Below are positions 8,526 through 17,694 of a DNA stretch of 51,097 bases, piece by piece. The translations under genes were made by a program, and so were the position numbers. The DNA is from Bacillota bacterium (GTDB lineage Bacteria; Bacillota; Dethiobacteria; DTU022), in NCBI GenBank assembly GCA_012840855.1, contig DUVX01000071.1, positions 1-51,097 on the forward strand. The letters run 5' to 3'. The number at the start of each line of letters is the position of its first letter. Position 1 is the stretch's first letter. The notes under the pieces were generated by a model. It saw only the letters and a program-made list of their open reading frames with translations. It was not told the origin of the DNA and ran no database searches.

Positions 8526-9911
8526 ATGATCACATTTGAAGAGTTGCAATTGAGCAAGGCGGTAATCAGGGCTACCGCAAGTATGGGTTTCGAAGAAGCC
8601 ACCCCCATTCAGGAGCTGGCCATCCCAGCAGCGATGAAAGGCGGGGATATTATCGGCCAGGCCCGGACGGGTACCGGCAAGACAGCGGCTTTTGGGATCC
8701 CTATGGTGGAAATGATAGAGCATGGTTTAGGCAAGATCGAAGGCCTGGTCATCGCTCCAACCCGGGAACTGGCGGTACAGGTGGCGGAAGAGATCAATAC
8801 GTTAGGCCAGTTCAAGGGGGTGTGGGTCCTGCCCATCTATGGTGGTCAGGATATTAACCGGCAGATCAAGGCGCTGAAAAGCAGGCCACAGATCATCGCC
8901 GCCACCCCGGGCCGGTTGATGGATCATCTGAGAAGAAAAACGATCAGGTTGCGGGACGTGGGGATCGTTGTGCTTGACGAGGCCGACGAGATGCTGAATA
9001 TGGGGTTTATTGAGGATATTGAAAGTATCCTTAAGGCCGTCCCTCGCGAGCGGCAAACCCTGCTCTTTTCAGCGACAATGCCGGGGGCGATCCGGGATCT
9101 GGCCTGCCGCTTCATGAAAGATCCCGAATATATCAGTGTTAAGAGCAAAGAGGTGACTGTGCCGCAAACGGATCAGTTCTACGTTCAGGTGCCGGATCGG
9201 CAAAAATTTGACCTGCTTTGCCGGCTGTTGGATATGCAATCGCCCGAATCGGCCATAGTCTTCAGTAGAACAAAGCGGAGGGTCGACGAAATCTGCGATG
9301 GCCTCAAGAAGCGGGGTTATCCGGCGGAGGCGCTCCACGGCGATCTGGCCCAGGCCAAACGCGACCGTGTCACGCAGAGTTTTAGGGACGGCTTTGCCGA
9401 GATCCTTGTAGCTACCGATGTGGCTGCACGCGGTCTCGATTTCAGCGATCTCTCTCACGTTTACAACTTTGATATTCCCCAGGATCCGGACAGTTATGTT
9501 CACCGTATCGGCCGGACCGGGCGGGTAGGTAAGCCCGGCGCCGCAGTCACCTTTGTTACTCCAAGGGAGATCGGCCACCTTCAGCTGATTGAACGAAGCA
9601 TTAACAGAAAAATTGTCTCCATCTCCATCCCCACGATGGGAGAGGCCCTCGAGGGGAAGCAGCGCCAGGCTGTTGAACAGCTGATGCAGGTTGTTGAGGA
9701 GGGAAAGACAGGACGTTACAAGATGTTGGCGGAGGAGCTCCTGGACAGGGTTGATCCGGTCTCTCTTCTTTCGGCGGCGCTTAAGCTGCTCACCGGGGAG
9801 CCCAATACAACCCCGGTAATCCTGACGGAGGAGGCGCCTTTCAAAAAGAAGAAGTACCCGCGCCGGCCCTTTCGACCGAGAAAGAAGGGCCGCCGGGCTG
9901 GGAAGCGTTGA
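8526..9911 (+). CDS. DEAD-box ATP-dependent RNA helicase (CshA/DeaD-like)
   Basis: [54 protein letters not shown]; basic tail. Confidence 0.95.
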   Translation: MITFEELQLSKAVIRATASMGFEEATPIQELAIPAAMKGGDIIGQARTGTGKTAAFGIPMVEMIEHGLGKIEGLVIAPTRELAVQVAEEINTLGQFKGVWVLPIYGGQDINRQIKALKSRPQIIAATPGRLMDHLRRKTIRLRDVGIVVLDEADEMLNMGFIEDIESILKAVPRERQTLLFSATMPGAIRDLACRFMKDPEYISVKSKEVTVPQTDQFYVQVPDRQKFDLLCRLLDMQSPESAIVFSRTKRRVDEICDGLKKRGYPAEALHGDLAQAKRDRVTQSFRDGFAEILVATDVAARGLDFSDLSHVYNFDIPQDPDSYVHRIGRTGRVGKPGAAVTFVTPREIGHLQLIERSINRKIVSISIPTMGEALEGKQRQAVEQLMQVVEEGKTGRYKMLAEELLDRVDPVSLLSAALKLLTGEPNTTPVILTEEAPFKKKKYPRRPFRPRKKGRRAGKR

Positions 9912-10049
9912 ACCGGCCGGTCCGGGAGGCGGGGGATGACAGGCTTACCCGGACCGGGCCCCCGCCGTCAGGCGCTTGAATTGGCGCCTAGATCTGTGTA
10001 TAATATGGGTGACGCCACGACTGAAACCGGTGGTGGATCACCTTGGCGT

Positions 10050-10145
10050 GGAGAGATGGCTGAGTTGGTCGAAGGCGCTCGCCTGGAAAGCGAGTAGACG
10101 GGGCAAAACCTCGTCTCGTGGGTTCGAATCCCACTCTCTCCGCCA
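10050..10145 (+). tRNA. tRNA-Ser (GGA anticodon)
   Basis: GGAGAGATGGCTGAGTTGGTCGAAGGCGCTCGCCTGGAAAGCGAG...long variable arm...GGTTCGAATCCCACTCTCTCCGCCA; acceptor and anticodon stems pair. Confidence 0.97.
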
Positions 10146-10157
10146 TTTTTATGGTTT

Positions 10158-10427
10158 GGCCGTGCTAGACGGGGAGGTAGCGGTGCCCTCTACCCGCAAT
10201 CCGCTATAGCGGGGTTTAATCCCTGCCCCCGGTCTTGCAGTTTTCAGGGTCAGCACCGGATAAGTGGTGTTGAAGGTCCGGTCCCGTGCGGCGCAAACTC
10301 ACGAACCCCGTCAGGTCCGGGAGGAAGCAGCGGTAAGCGAGAACTTGCGGGTGCCACGGGGCAGCCGGATCGGAGCCAACTGTCCGGCCAGCGCCTGGGG
10401 ACGGAGATCAAAGGCAGGTGCACGGCC
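10158..10427 (+). ncRNA. ffs: Long (Bacillus-type) signal recognition particle RNA
   Basis: Terminal GGCCGTGC/GCACGGCC pairing; GTGCTAGACGGGGAGGTAGCGGTGCCCT, AAGTGGTGTTGA, GTCAGGTCCGGGAGGAAGCAGCGGTAAG conserved SRP motifs. Confidence 0.95.
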
Positions 10428-10464
10428 ATACATAATTGCCCCGAAAGGACAGTGTATTTTATCA

Positions 10465-12237
10465 ATGGCCTACCTGAGCCTCTACCGGCGCCTGCGGCCC
10501 CTGGCTTTTGACCAGCTCACGGGCCAGGGACATGTCACCCGGACGCTGAGCCACGCCCTCTCCCGCGGGCAGCTCGCTCATGCCTACCTCTTCTGTGGTC
10601 CCCGGGGAACAGGGAAAACGACGACGGCCAAGATTCTGGCCCGCGCAGTGAACTGCCATCATTACCCGGCGCCCGAACCCTGCGGCGAATGTCCGCCCTG
10701 CCGCAATATCGCAGCCGGCGTATCGCTCGATGTCATCGAGATGGATGCCGCTTCGAATCGCGGCATCGATGAGATCCGGGAGCTGCGGGAAAGGACCCGT
10801 TACGCCAGCGGAGAAAGCCGCTACAAGGTTTACATCATTGATGAAGCCCATATGCTCACTAACGAGGCCTGCAACGCCTTTTTGAAGACGCTGGAGGAGC
10901 CGCCGCCGGGGGTGATCTTTATCCTGGCCACCACCGACCCCTCCCGCCTCCCCTCGACGATAGTCTCCCGCTGCCAGCGTTTTGATTTTCACCTGCTCAC
11001 GGTGGAACAGATCGGTGAAAAACTGCGCCAGGTGATCGAAGATGAAGGATGGCGTGCCGAGGACGAGGCGGTGCGCCTCATGGCCCGCCTGGCGGAGGGC
11101 TCGCTACGCGATGCCCTGGGTATTCTGGAGCAGTGCAGCGCCTACGATGACGAGATGCTCACGGCGGAGCATGTGCGCTCCCTCACCGGGGTGACCCGGG
11201 TCGAGACGATCGGTGCCCTGATCGAGGCGCTCGCCGCCGGAGATCTGGAGGCGGGTCTGCAGACGCTACAGGAGATCATCTACAGCGGCCGCGATCTGAC
11301 CATGCTGCTGCGCGATCTTATCTTTTTCTTCAGCCGGCTCCTGCTCGGGGGGACTCCGGGAAGACTGCAGCTTGAAGAGAGCTACTACGGTTTTGAGGAC
11401 CTGCTAAAGCAGTACCGCGGCCGTTTTCACCGCGCATACCTGCTCGAGCTCATCGAGCTGCTCCACGGGCTCTCCGGCGAGATGCGCTATGCCCATTACC
11501 CGCAGTTCACCCTGGAGGTGGCCTATATCAGGATGATGCGTCTTCTGCACAGAGAAGAGCTGCCGGCTGCTGCAGCGGTGGAGTCGCCGGTTACCCCCCA
11601 AAAGAGCGGCTCGCCGAAAAAGGCTGCCGCACCGGCGGCTATCGCCGCCCAAAAACCCGCAGCGCCCTCTCGATCCGCCGCGAAGGGTGCCGCTGCGGCG
11701 GAGCCCCCTTCTGAACAGCCTGCGGCGCCACGGCAGTCCGCAAGGCAGAAAGAAGCCGCGGTTCCACCCACCGGGGCTGCGCCGTCGCATGACGGGCCTG
11801 CCGGCTCTCCGGAACCTCCCCCTGCTGATACCGCCGCAGATGCGGATTGGTGGGAGCAGCTGTTGAGAGAAGTGAAAGCGCGGAAAAAAGTTGTTTACAG
11901 GCACCTGAATGCAGCTCAGGGGCATAAATTGGAGGGGAATCGGCTCCTGCTGATCTATCAGTCTGGCGATTTCGCTGGGGAGCGAATCATGGAAACCAAT
12001 CACCGGCGGCTACTCGAGGAGAGCTGCCGGGAAATATTCGACCGGCACCTGCAGATCAGGGTTCGCTATGTGGAAAGTGAACCGCAGAGCGCGCTGGAGG
12101 GGGATACTCACACCGTCCCGCCCCCCGCCCCCCGTGAATCCAGCGGCGGTGGGCCGTCCGGTAAAAAAGGGGAGCGCTCCTATCGTTTTGAAGAGGCAGA
12201 AAGATTATTTCCCGGGGAAGTATTTGAGGTTCAGTAG
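10465..12237 (+). CDS. dnaX: DNA polymerase III subunit gamma/tau
   Basis: MAYLSLYRRLRPLAFDQLTGQGHVTRTL, GPRGTGKTTTAKILARA, CGECPPCR zinc motif. The true start (10465) is downstream of the ORF-track start, whose first 67 aa translate the SRP RNA. Confidence 0.95.
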   Translation: MAYLSLYRRLRPLAFDQLTGQGHVTRTLSHALSRGQLAHAYLFCGPRGTGKTTTAKILARAVNCHHYPAPEPCGECPPCRNIAAGVSLDVIEMDAASNRGIDEIRELRERTRYASGESRYKVYIIDEAHMLTNEACNAFLKTLEEPPPGVIFILATTDPSRLPSTIVSRCQRFDFHLLTVEQIGEKLRQVIEDEGWRAEDEAVRLMARLAEGSLRDALGILEQCSAYDDEMLTAEHVRSLTGVTRVETIGALIEALAAGDLEAGLQTLQEIIYSGRDLTMLLRDLIFFFSRLLLGGTPGRLQLEESYYGFEDLLKQYRGRFHRAYLLELIELLHGLSGEMRYAHYPQFTLEVAYIRMMRLLHREELPAAAAVESPVTPQKSGSPKKAAAPAAIAAQKPAAPSRSAAKGAAAAEPPSEQPAAPRQSARQKEAAVPPTGAAPSHDGPAGSPEPPPADTAADADWWEQLLREVKARKKVVYRHLNAAQGHKLEGNRLLLIYQSGDFAGERIMETNHRRLLEESCREIFDRHLQIRVRYVESEPQSALEGDTHTVPPPAPRESSGGGPSGKKGERSYRFEEAERLFPGEVFEVQ

Positions 12238-12263
12238 AAAGGGGCCTGATCATGAGAGGCGGC

Positions 12264-12569
12264 ATGGGTAATATTTTAAAGCAGGTGCAGAAGGCACAGG
12301 CTCAGATGGCGAAGATGCAGGAGCAGCTCGGGGAGAAGACAGTGGAGAGCAGCAGCGGGGGAGGCGCTGTCCGCGCTGTGGTCAGCGGGCACAAAGAGCT
12401 GCTTTCTCTGGAGATCGACCCGGAGGTGCTCAGTGAAGAGAACCGCGAGATGCTGGAAGACCTGATCCTGGCGGCGGTCAATGAAGCCTTGAAGCGTGTA
12501 GATGAGATGATCAGTACCGAGATGCAGAAACTTACCGGCGGCATGAACCTTCCGCCGGGGATGTTTTAA
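12264..12569 (+). CDS. YbaB/EbfC nucleoid-associated protein
   Basis: MGNILKQVQKAQAQMAKMQEQL...GGMNLPPGMF; between dnaX and recR. Confidence 0.93.
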   Translation: MGNILKQVQKAQAQMAKMQEQLGEKTVESSSGGGAVRAVVSGHKELLSLEIDPEVLSEENREMLEDLILAAVNEALKRVDEMISTEMQKLTGGMNLPPGMF

Positions 12570-12604
12570 GTGATCAGGGCAACAAAAGGAGCAGATCACC
12601 ACCG

Positions 12605-13201
12605 ATGAGCTTTCCGGAACCCCTGCAGAAACTGATCGATGAATTCTGTCGTTTCCCGGGGATCGGACCGAAAACAGCGCAGCGGCTATCTTTTTTCTTG
12701 CTCGGCCGGCCGCGGGAAGAAGCGGCCAGCCTGGCCAAAGCGATAGTGGCGGCGAAGGACGGACTTCGTTTTTGTTCACAGTGCGGCGCTTTGACGGTAA
12801 CCGATCCCTGCCGCTATTGCAGCGATCCGCGGCGCGAACAGAAACTATTTTGTGTGGTCCAGGAGCCGCGCGATCTTCTGCGGCTGGAGCAGGCCGGTAA
12901 TTACCGCGGTCTTTACCATGTGCTCCACGGGGCCCTTTCTCCCCTGGACGGTCTGGGTCCGGAGGAACTCCGCCTGCCGCAGCTCCTGGAGCGGCTCTCC
13001 CGGAAAGAGGCGGAAGAGCTGATCGTAGCGACCAACCCAAACGTGGAAGGCGATGCCACCGCCGCCTATATTGCCCGCCTGGTGAAGCCCCTAAAGATCA
13101 GGGTAACGCGTATCGCCTTCGGCTTGCCCGTGGGCGGCGACCTCGAATACGCCGATGATCTTACTTTGAGCCGCGCTCTGGAAGGGAGGCGGGAGATCTA
13201 G
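12605..13201 (+). CDS. recR: Recombination protein RecR
   Basis: FPGIGPKTAQRLSFFLL, CxxC...CxxC zinc finger, Toprim region NPNVEGDATAAYIARL. Confidence 0.97.
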   Translation: MSFPEPLQKLIDEFCRFPGIGPKTAQRLSFFLLGRPREEAASLAKAIVAAKDGLRFCSQCGALTVTDPCRYCSDPRREQKLFCVVQEPRDLLRLEQAGNYRGLYHVLHGALSPLDGLGPEELRLPQLLERLSRKEAEELIVATNPNVEGDATAAYIARLVKPLKIRVTRIAFGLPVGGDLEYADDLTLSRALEGRREI

Positions 13202-13203
13202 TT

Positions 13204-13365
13204 TCAATTGTGAACCTGTGCTTCATCCTCCCAAAGATACTCGCAGCAGACGGCACCGTGGATCGGTGCTACAGAGTGAAGAACCTCCAGGACACAGTGC
13301 CCCTGGCGCTGGTATTTACATTTCTCATCGCAGAGCAGCGTCTCTTCTATTTTTTTCTCCTCCAT
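13204..13365 (-). CDS. Small Cys-rich protein (53 aa), unknown function
   Basis: MEEKKIEETLLCDEKCKYQRQGHCVLEVLHSVAPIHGAVCCEYLWEDEAQVHN; purine-rich RBS upstream on the minus strand. Confidence 0.6.
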   Translation of the reverse strand: MEEKKIEETLLCDEKCKYQRQGHCVLEVLHSVAPIHGAVCCEYLWEDEAQVHN

Positions 13366-13557
13366 ATGATTGCTTCCTCCCTTCGTTCTTCTTTCCTTTA
13401 GGTTATGCCGCCGGTGCCAATTTAACCGGCGCAGCAGACAGCATGGCATCATCCCGGCCTGGGAAAAGGGGTTTCCTGACCTAGTTTGCATAGTTCTTCC
13501 TTCTGAGGGGATTAATATTTGCAGCGATCCCGGCATAGATTTCTTAGGAGGGAGATC

Positions 13558-13839
13558 ATGTTAAACAGATTAACTGAATTTCTCCTGGGCCTTTCCGGTT
13601 TTTTCTTCCCCTCAGAGGAGCAGCCTGTGCCATACCGGACGAAGGACTATTTTACCCTGGTGGAGCAGGCTAGGCAGGACTGGCGGAGCGCCAGGGATAG
13701 ATTTAATCAGATCAGCGATCCCGATCTCGTCGATCATGCCATCTATGATCTGGAGGCGGCGGAGCGCCGCTACGTATATCTTCTGAAAAAAGCCAGGGAA
13801 GAAGGGGCCGATATCTATACTACTGGAGAAGGGGGGTAG
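13558..13839 (+). CDS. YaaL/DUF2508-family protein
   Basis: YFTLVEQARQDWRSARDRFNQISDPDLVDHAIYDLEAAERRYVYLLKKARE; recR-yaaL-bofA synteny. Confidence 0.85.
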   Translation: MLNRLTEFLLGLSGFFFPSEEQPVPYRTKDYFTLVEQARQDWRSARDRFNQISDPDLVDHAIYDLEAAERRYVYLLKKAREEGADIYTTGEGG

Positions 13840-13844
13840 CGGGG

Positions 13845-14120
13845 ATGACCGGAGAATTTGACTGGAATCTGGTGGCTGCAGCGCTCTTCGGTCTGCTCAT
13901 GCTCATTTTTCTCGCGCGGGTTTTCTACAAGCCTTTGAAGATACTGCTGCGAATCCTGCTCTGGACGGTGATGGGCGGGACGGTGATCTACCTCTACAAC
14001 CTTATCGGGGCAGGCTGGGGCCTGGCAGTGGGGTTAAACCTGATCAGCGCCTTTATTGTCGGGGTGATGGGTCTGCCTGGGTTGGGTGCGCTGATCACGC
14101 TGAAGTACCTATTAATCTAG
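13845..14120 (+). CDS. bofA: Pro-sigmaK processing inhibitor BofA family
   Basis: Two hydrophobic segments, GVMGLPGLGALITLKYLL C-terminus; synteny. Confidence 0.85.
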   Translation: MTGEFDWNLVAAALFGLLMLIFLARVFYKPLKILLRILLWTVMGGTVIYLYNLIGAGWGLAVGLNLISAFIVGVMGLPGLGALITLKYLLI

Positions 14121-14234
14121 CCGCCGGAGCGCCCGTTCTTGCTTAGCTGGGGGTGCCCCGGCTATTTCTATGTATTTTATCCGGCGAAGGGGAAAAAATC
14201 AGTAAAGCGGGATCTAAAAAGGTGGCTCCAGTTC

Positions 14235-15353
14235 ATGGAAAAGGAACCAGCGGGAGAATGCCGGGATTTCATGACGGGCAACGAAGTGATCGCCCGGGCA
14301 GCGCTGGCTGCCGGGGCAGATTTTATGTTCGGCTACCCCATTACACCGCAAAACGAGATTATGCATCACTGGCGCAGGCTGGCCCCGCAGCAGGGACGCG
14401 GTTTTTTGCAAACCGAGGATGAGCTGTCCGCCGGTTTTGCTGCCATCGGGGCGATCATCAGCGGCAAAGCAGCCTTTTCCGCCACAGCGGGGCCGGGTAC
14501 TGTTCTCTTCCAGGAGCCACTTTCTATGGCCGAGATGATGCGTCTGCCTGTGGTGGTGGCGGTGCAACAGCGCGGCGGCCCTTCTACAGCCACGGTGATC
14601 TACTCGCAGCAGGAGTTGACCCTGACCTGCTTCGGTGGCAACGGGGAGGGGCTCCGGCTGGTCTACTCAACAAGCAGCCATCAGGAGCTTTACGACTATA
14701 CGATCAAAGCTTTTCACAAAGCCTGGCGCTACCGCTTCCCCACCTTCATCCTCGGCGACGGCTACCAGGCCAAGATGCGCGAAGCGCTGCAGCTCTACGA
14801 TCCCGTGCGGCGCGGGATTGGTGATATTCCCAAAGAGGCGATCTTCGGCTCGGTGCGTGCGGGGGAGACGGAGCCGCTGCTGCACCTACGCAACTCTTTC
14901 AGCGTGGAGGAAGAGCTCAGCGAGGTGCTGGAGCGCCACCTCGCCGACTATGCCCGGGCGGCGCCCGCGCTGGTGGAGCATGAATTTATCGGGGTACCTG
15001 GCGGAGAGCTCCTCGTCGTTGCCCACGGCATTGTGGGACGGGCTGCCCGCCAGGCGGTGCAGGAGCTGCGCGGGATGGGGCGCCCGGTTAATTTTTTCCG
15101 GCCGATTACCCTGCGTCCCTTTCCTGAGGACGCCCTCCGCGAGGCGCTACAGATGAGCGGCGGGGCGGTGCTCGTCGCCGAATCGGCGCAGGGGCAGCTC
15201 GGCAACCTGGTTCGCCTGGCTGCTTCAGGTGAGGGGCTCCCCGATTTCCGGAGTTACTACCGACCTGGGGTGGGGATCACGGCGGAAGAGATCAAGGAGG
15301 CGGTTCTCGATGAGCGAGCACTCGATGCCGCAGTGCTGGCACCGGGAGAGTAA
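14235..15353 (+). CDS. korA: 2-oxoacid:ferredoxin oxidoreductase alpha subunit
   Basis: GNEVIARAALAAGADFMFGYPITPQNEIMHHW, SATAGPGTVLFQEPLSMAEMMRLPVVVAVQQRGGPST. Confidence 0.9.
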   Translation: MEKEPAGECRDFMTGNEVIARAALAAGADFMFGYPITPQNEIMHHWRRLAPQQGRGFLQTEDELSAGFAAIGAIISGKAAFSATAGPGTVLFQEPLSMAEMMRLPVVVAVQQRGGPSTATVIYSQQELTLTCFGGNGEGLRLVYSTSSHQELYDYTIKAFHKAWRYRFPTFILGDGYQAKMREALQLYDPVRRGIGDIPKEAIFGSVRAGETEPLLHLRNSFSVEEELSEVLERHLADYARAAPALVEHEFIGVPGGELLVVAHGIVGRAARQAVQELRGMGRPVNFFRPITLRPFPEDALREALQMSGGAVLVAESAQGQLGNLVRLAASGEGLPDFRSYYRPGVGITAEEIKEAVLDERALDAAVLAPGE

Positions 15354-16050
15354 GCCGCACCGATTTTGCCCCGGATGCGGCCACGGCCTGGTCTTGAAAG
15401 CGCTGGGGCTGGCGGTAGATGAGCTGGGGCTGGCGGAGCGGATCATCTTTGCCTGCGATATCGGCTGCTCCCTGCTGGCCTGGGATTTTTTCACCTTTCC
15501 CTGCATGCAGACGCACCACGGACGCACGATACCAGTGATGGTAGGCCTGAAGCGGGCCAGCCCCGATCGCATCGTCGTTGCCTACATGGGCGACGGGGGA
15601 GGTTACTCCATCGGCTTGCAGCACCTCATCAGTGCAGCGCAGCGCCACGATCCGATCACGGCTGTGCTGGTGAACAATACCGTCTACGCCATGACAGGGG
15701 GGCAGATGGCCCCGACAACCCTGCCGGGCCAGAGAACAGAGACCACGCCCTTCGGCCGCGACGAGGCCGATACGGGTCGGCCCTTCAGGGGTCCGGAGAC
15801 CCTGGCTGCGGTGGCCCACCCGCGGGCTTACTTGGCTCGGGGAACGGTGGCCCGGGTGCCCCGTCTGAAAAATATGATCCGCGAAGCGCTGGAGAGGCAG
15901 CTACAGGGCGATTTCGCTTTTGTGGAGGCGCTTTCCACCTGCCCGACGAACTGGCGGACCAGCGCCGCGGAGACCTGGTCCTTTTTAGAGCAGGAGATGG
16001 GCAGCTATTATCGCCCCGGCGAGATCGCTGTCGCCCGGGAGGAGGACTGA
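15310..16050 (+). CDS. korB: 2-oxoacid:ferredoxin oxidoreductase beta subunit
   Basis: RFCPGCGHGLVLKAL, DIGCSLL, GDGGGYSIGLQHLISAA, NNTVYAMTGGQMAPTT (TPP binding). Confidence 0.92.
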   Translation: MSEHSMPQCWHRESKPHRFCPGCGHGLVLKALGLAVDELGLAERIIFACDIGCSLLAWDFFTFPCMQTHHGRTIPVMVGLKRASPDRIVVAYMGDGGGYSIGLQHLISAAQRHDPITAVLVNNTVYAMTGGQMAPTTLPGQRTETTPFGRDEADTGRPFRGPETLAAVAHPRAYLARGTVARVPRLKNMIREALERQLQGDFAFVEALSTCPTNWRTSAAETWSFLEQEMGSYYRPGEIAVAREED

Positions 16051-16052
16051 GG

Positions 16053-16724
16053 ATGGGCCGCAGGAAGATCATCGCTTCCGGTGAAGGCGGACAGGGTGTC
16101 CAGGCGCTGGCGGAGACGCTGGCCCGGGCCGCGCATAACGCCGGCCTCAGCGCTCTCTATATTCCGAATTTCGGCATCGAGCAGCGTGGGGGGGTCTCCC
16201 TGGCCTTTGTACAGGTGGCCGATGGGCCCATCGGTGCGCCGAAATTTTTGACTGCCGACCTGGTGGTGGCGTTAAGTCCCCGCTCGCTGAGGCGCAGCGA
16301 GCAGTACCTGGGTTCGCACAGCGTTGTTCTCTATGACAGCTCGCTTATCGAAGCGCCGCAGATTTCCGATGAGGTGGTGGGTCTGCAGTCTTACGAGACC
16401 ATCGCCCCGGAAGCCTTTGCCGAGAAGACGGGCTACCGGGAACGGCAAGGCGCTGTGGAAACGGGTTCCCGCCGGGTTATCGCCCTGGCTGCCTCAGACC
16501 TGGCGCGGCAGAGATTGCATCCCCGTGTTTTTAACATGATCATCCTTGGAGCGATTGTTTCGATCACCGGTGTGGTCACGCTGGAACAGGTTAAAGAGGC
16601 GCTGGAGGAGAAATTGGATCGCCGTTTCCGGAAAGATCCGCGGCTACGGGAGCATAATTTTGCGGCGCTGGAGCTCGGCGCCGCTGCTATAGATGAAAAA
16701 ATTCGCGAGGGAGCCCATCGATGA
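16053..16724 (+). CDS. korC: 2-oxoacid:ferredoxin oxidoreductase gamma subunit
   Basis: IIASGEGGQGVQALAETLARAAHNAGL...IPNFGIEQRGGVSLAFVQV. Confidence 0.9.
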   Translation: MGRRKIIASGEGGQGVQALAETLARAAHNAGLSALYIPNFGIEQRGGVSLAFVQVADGPIGAPKFLTADLVVALSPRSLRRSEQYLGSHSVVLYDSSLIEAPQISDEVVGLQSYETIAPEAFAEKTGYRERQGAVETGSRRVIALAASDLARQRLHPRVFNMIILGAIVSITGVVTLEQVKEALEEKLDRRFRKDPRLREHNFAALELGAAAIDEKIREGAHR

Positions 16725-16996
16725 GTAAAACCTTTACTCGTTTCGAGGCGGAAAACAAAAAGGCGTACTTCTATATTTCCCCCGATCTCTGCAAAGGCTG
16801 CGGTCTCTGTATCGAAAAATGCCCCTCCCAGGTGATCGATTGGTCTACCCGAATCGGCGTCTACGGCACCCCCATCGTGGAGCCGAAGCGGATGGAGCGC
16901 TGCACCGGCTGCCGGCTCTGCCAGTTCTTCTGCCCCGATGCAGCCATCGACATCCTGCGAAAAGGAAAAGAAGGCCCCCTGTCGAAGGAAAACTAA
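16721..16996 (+). CDS. korD: 4Fe-4S ferredoxin (KorD-type)
   Basis: CKGCGLCIEKCP and CTGCRLCQFFCPD clusters; 4-bp overlap with gamma. Confidence 0.9.
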   Translation: MSKTFTRFEAENKKAYFYISPDLCKGCGLCIEKCPSQVIDWSTRIGVYGTPIVEPKRMERCTGCRLCQFFCPDAAIDILRKGKEGPLSKEN

Positions 16997-17012
16997 GGTT
17001 CACCGCCCGGGG

Positions 17013-17645
17013 CTATTCGCCGGAGCGTCTCTGCATGGCCCCGATCACCAGGGCCGGCAGATGGGCGTAATCTTCTGTGGGCAGGTACGAGGGCGCCTGT
17101 GCATCGAACAGAATCGCCGCTGAAGCGGGCAGCTCCTCGTCTCCGGGCCACAGGGTGAGCTTTAATGGTACCCGGGGAAAAACCGGGATCACCATGCTCA
17201 CACCGCTTCCTGGGCTGCGCCGGCCGCCGATGGCGGCGGCGTCGTCGACAAAAGACTGCGGAGCGGCCCCGTAAGCCTGTAAAAAGGGAAGAACGGCGCG
17301 GCGCCGGAAGGGCTCCGTGTAGATCTCGCCGCCGGGCAGATGGCGGTATGAGATCCATTCCCCGCTGAGCGGGGTTCCGTCGGCGGTTACCAGGTAGTGC
17401 AGGAGGAGAATCGACTGATAGACGGGGGCCTCTTTGCCCTCGTCGTCATAGATTGTCCCCCCGGGGTAGGAAAGATGGTAGAGGCGGTGGAGGAAAGGGA
17501 TCGCCAGGGAGCGATTTCCCTCAGAAAAGTCCACCGCAGCATTCCGGGCAAGAAGCCTGGGGTCGTATAAAGAGAGCTTCTTGACGGCCTCGTCGCGGGC
17601 GACGGCGAGGTTGAAGTAGCCCCCTTCGGGGAGTTGTGGTTTCAT
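17013..17645 (-). CDS. DUF3786-like protein, unknown function
   Basis: SGEWISYRHLPGGEIYTEPFRRRAVLPFL...VFPRVPLKLTLWPGDEELPASAAILFDAQAPSYLPTEDYAHL. Confidence 0.7.
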   Translation of the reverse strand: MKPQLPEGGYFNLAVARDEAVKKLSLYDPRLLARNAAVDFSEGNRSLAIPFLHRLYHLSYPGGTIYDDEGKEAPVYQSILLLHYLVTADGTPLSGEWISYRHLPGGEIYTEPFRRRAVLPFLQAYGAAPQSFVDDAAAIGGRRSPGSGVSMVIPVFPRVPLKLTLWPGDEELPASAAILFDAQAPSYLPTEDYAHLPALVIGAMQRRSGE

Positions 17646-17694
17646 CCTGGAGCACCTCCGTTAAATAGCGATCAATTCTACGGGAGAGAGAGCC

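Noticed and set aside
9976-10209. 77-aa plus ORF over the tRNA-Ser
   Set aside because: Overlaps the tRNA gene entirely and contains tRNA-derived peptide (ERWLSWSKALAWKASRRGKTSSRGFESHSLR).
10264-10464. 67-aa N-terminal extension of dnaX
   Set aside because: It is translation of the SRP RNA; canonical DnaX starts at 10465.
11560-11800. Ala/Pro-rich repetitive segment of dnaX
   Set aside because: Typical low-complexity linker between gamma and tau domains, not a functional repeat array.
11620-11900. Possible programmed frameshift in dnaX (CCGAAAAAGG at ~11623 and CGGAAAAAAG at ~11881)
   Set aside because: A-runs are short and not in the strong A-AAA-AAG context, and no clear stimulatory hairpin was identified.
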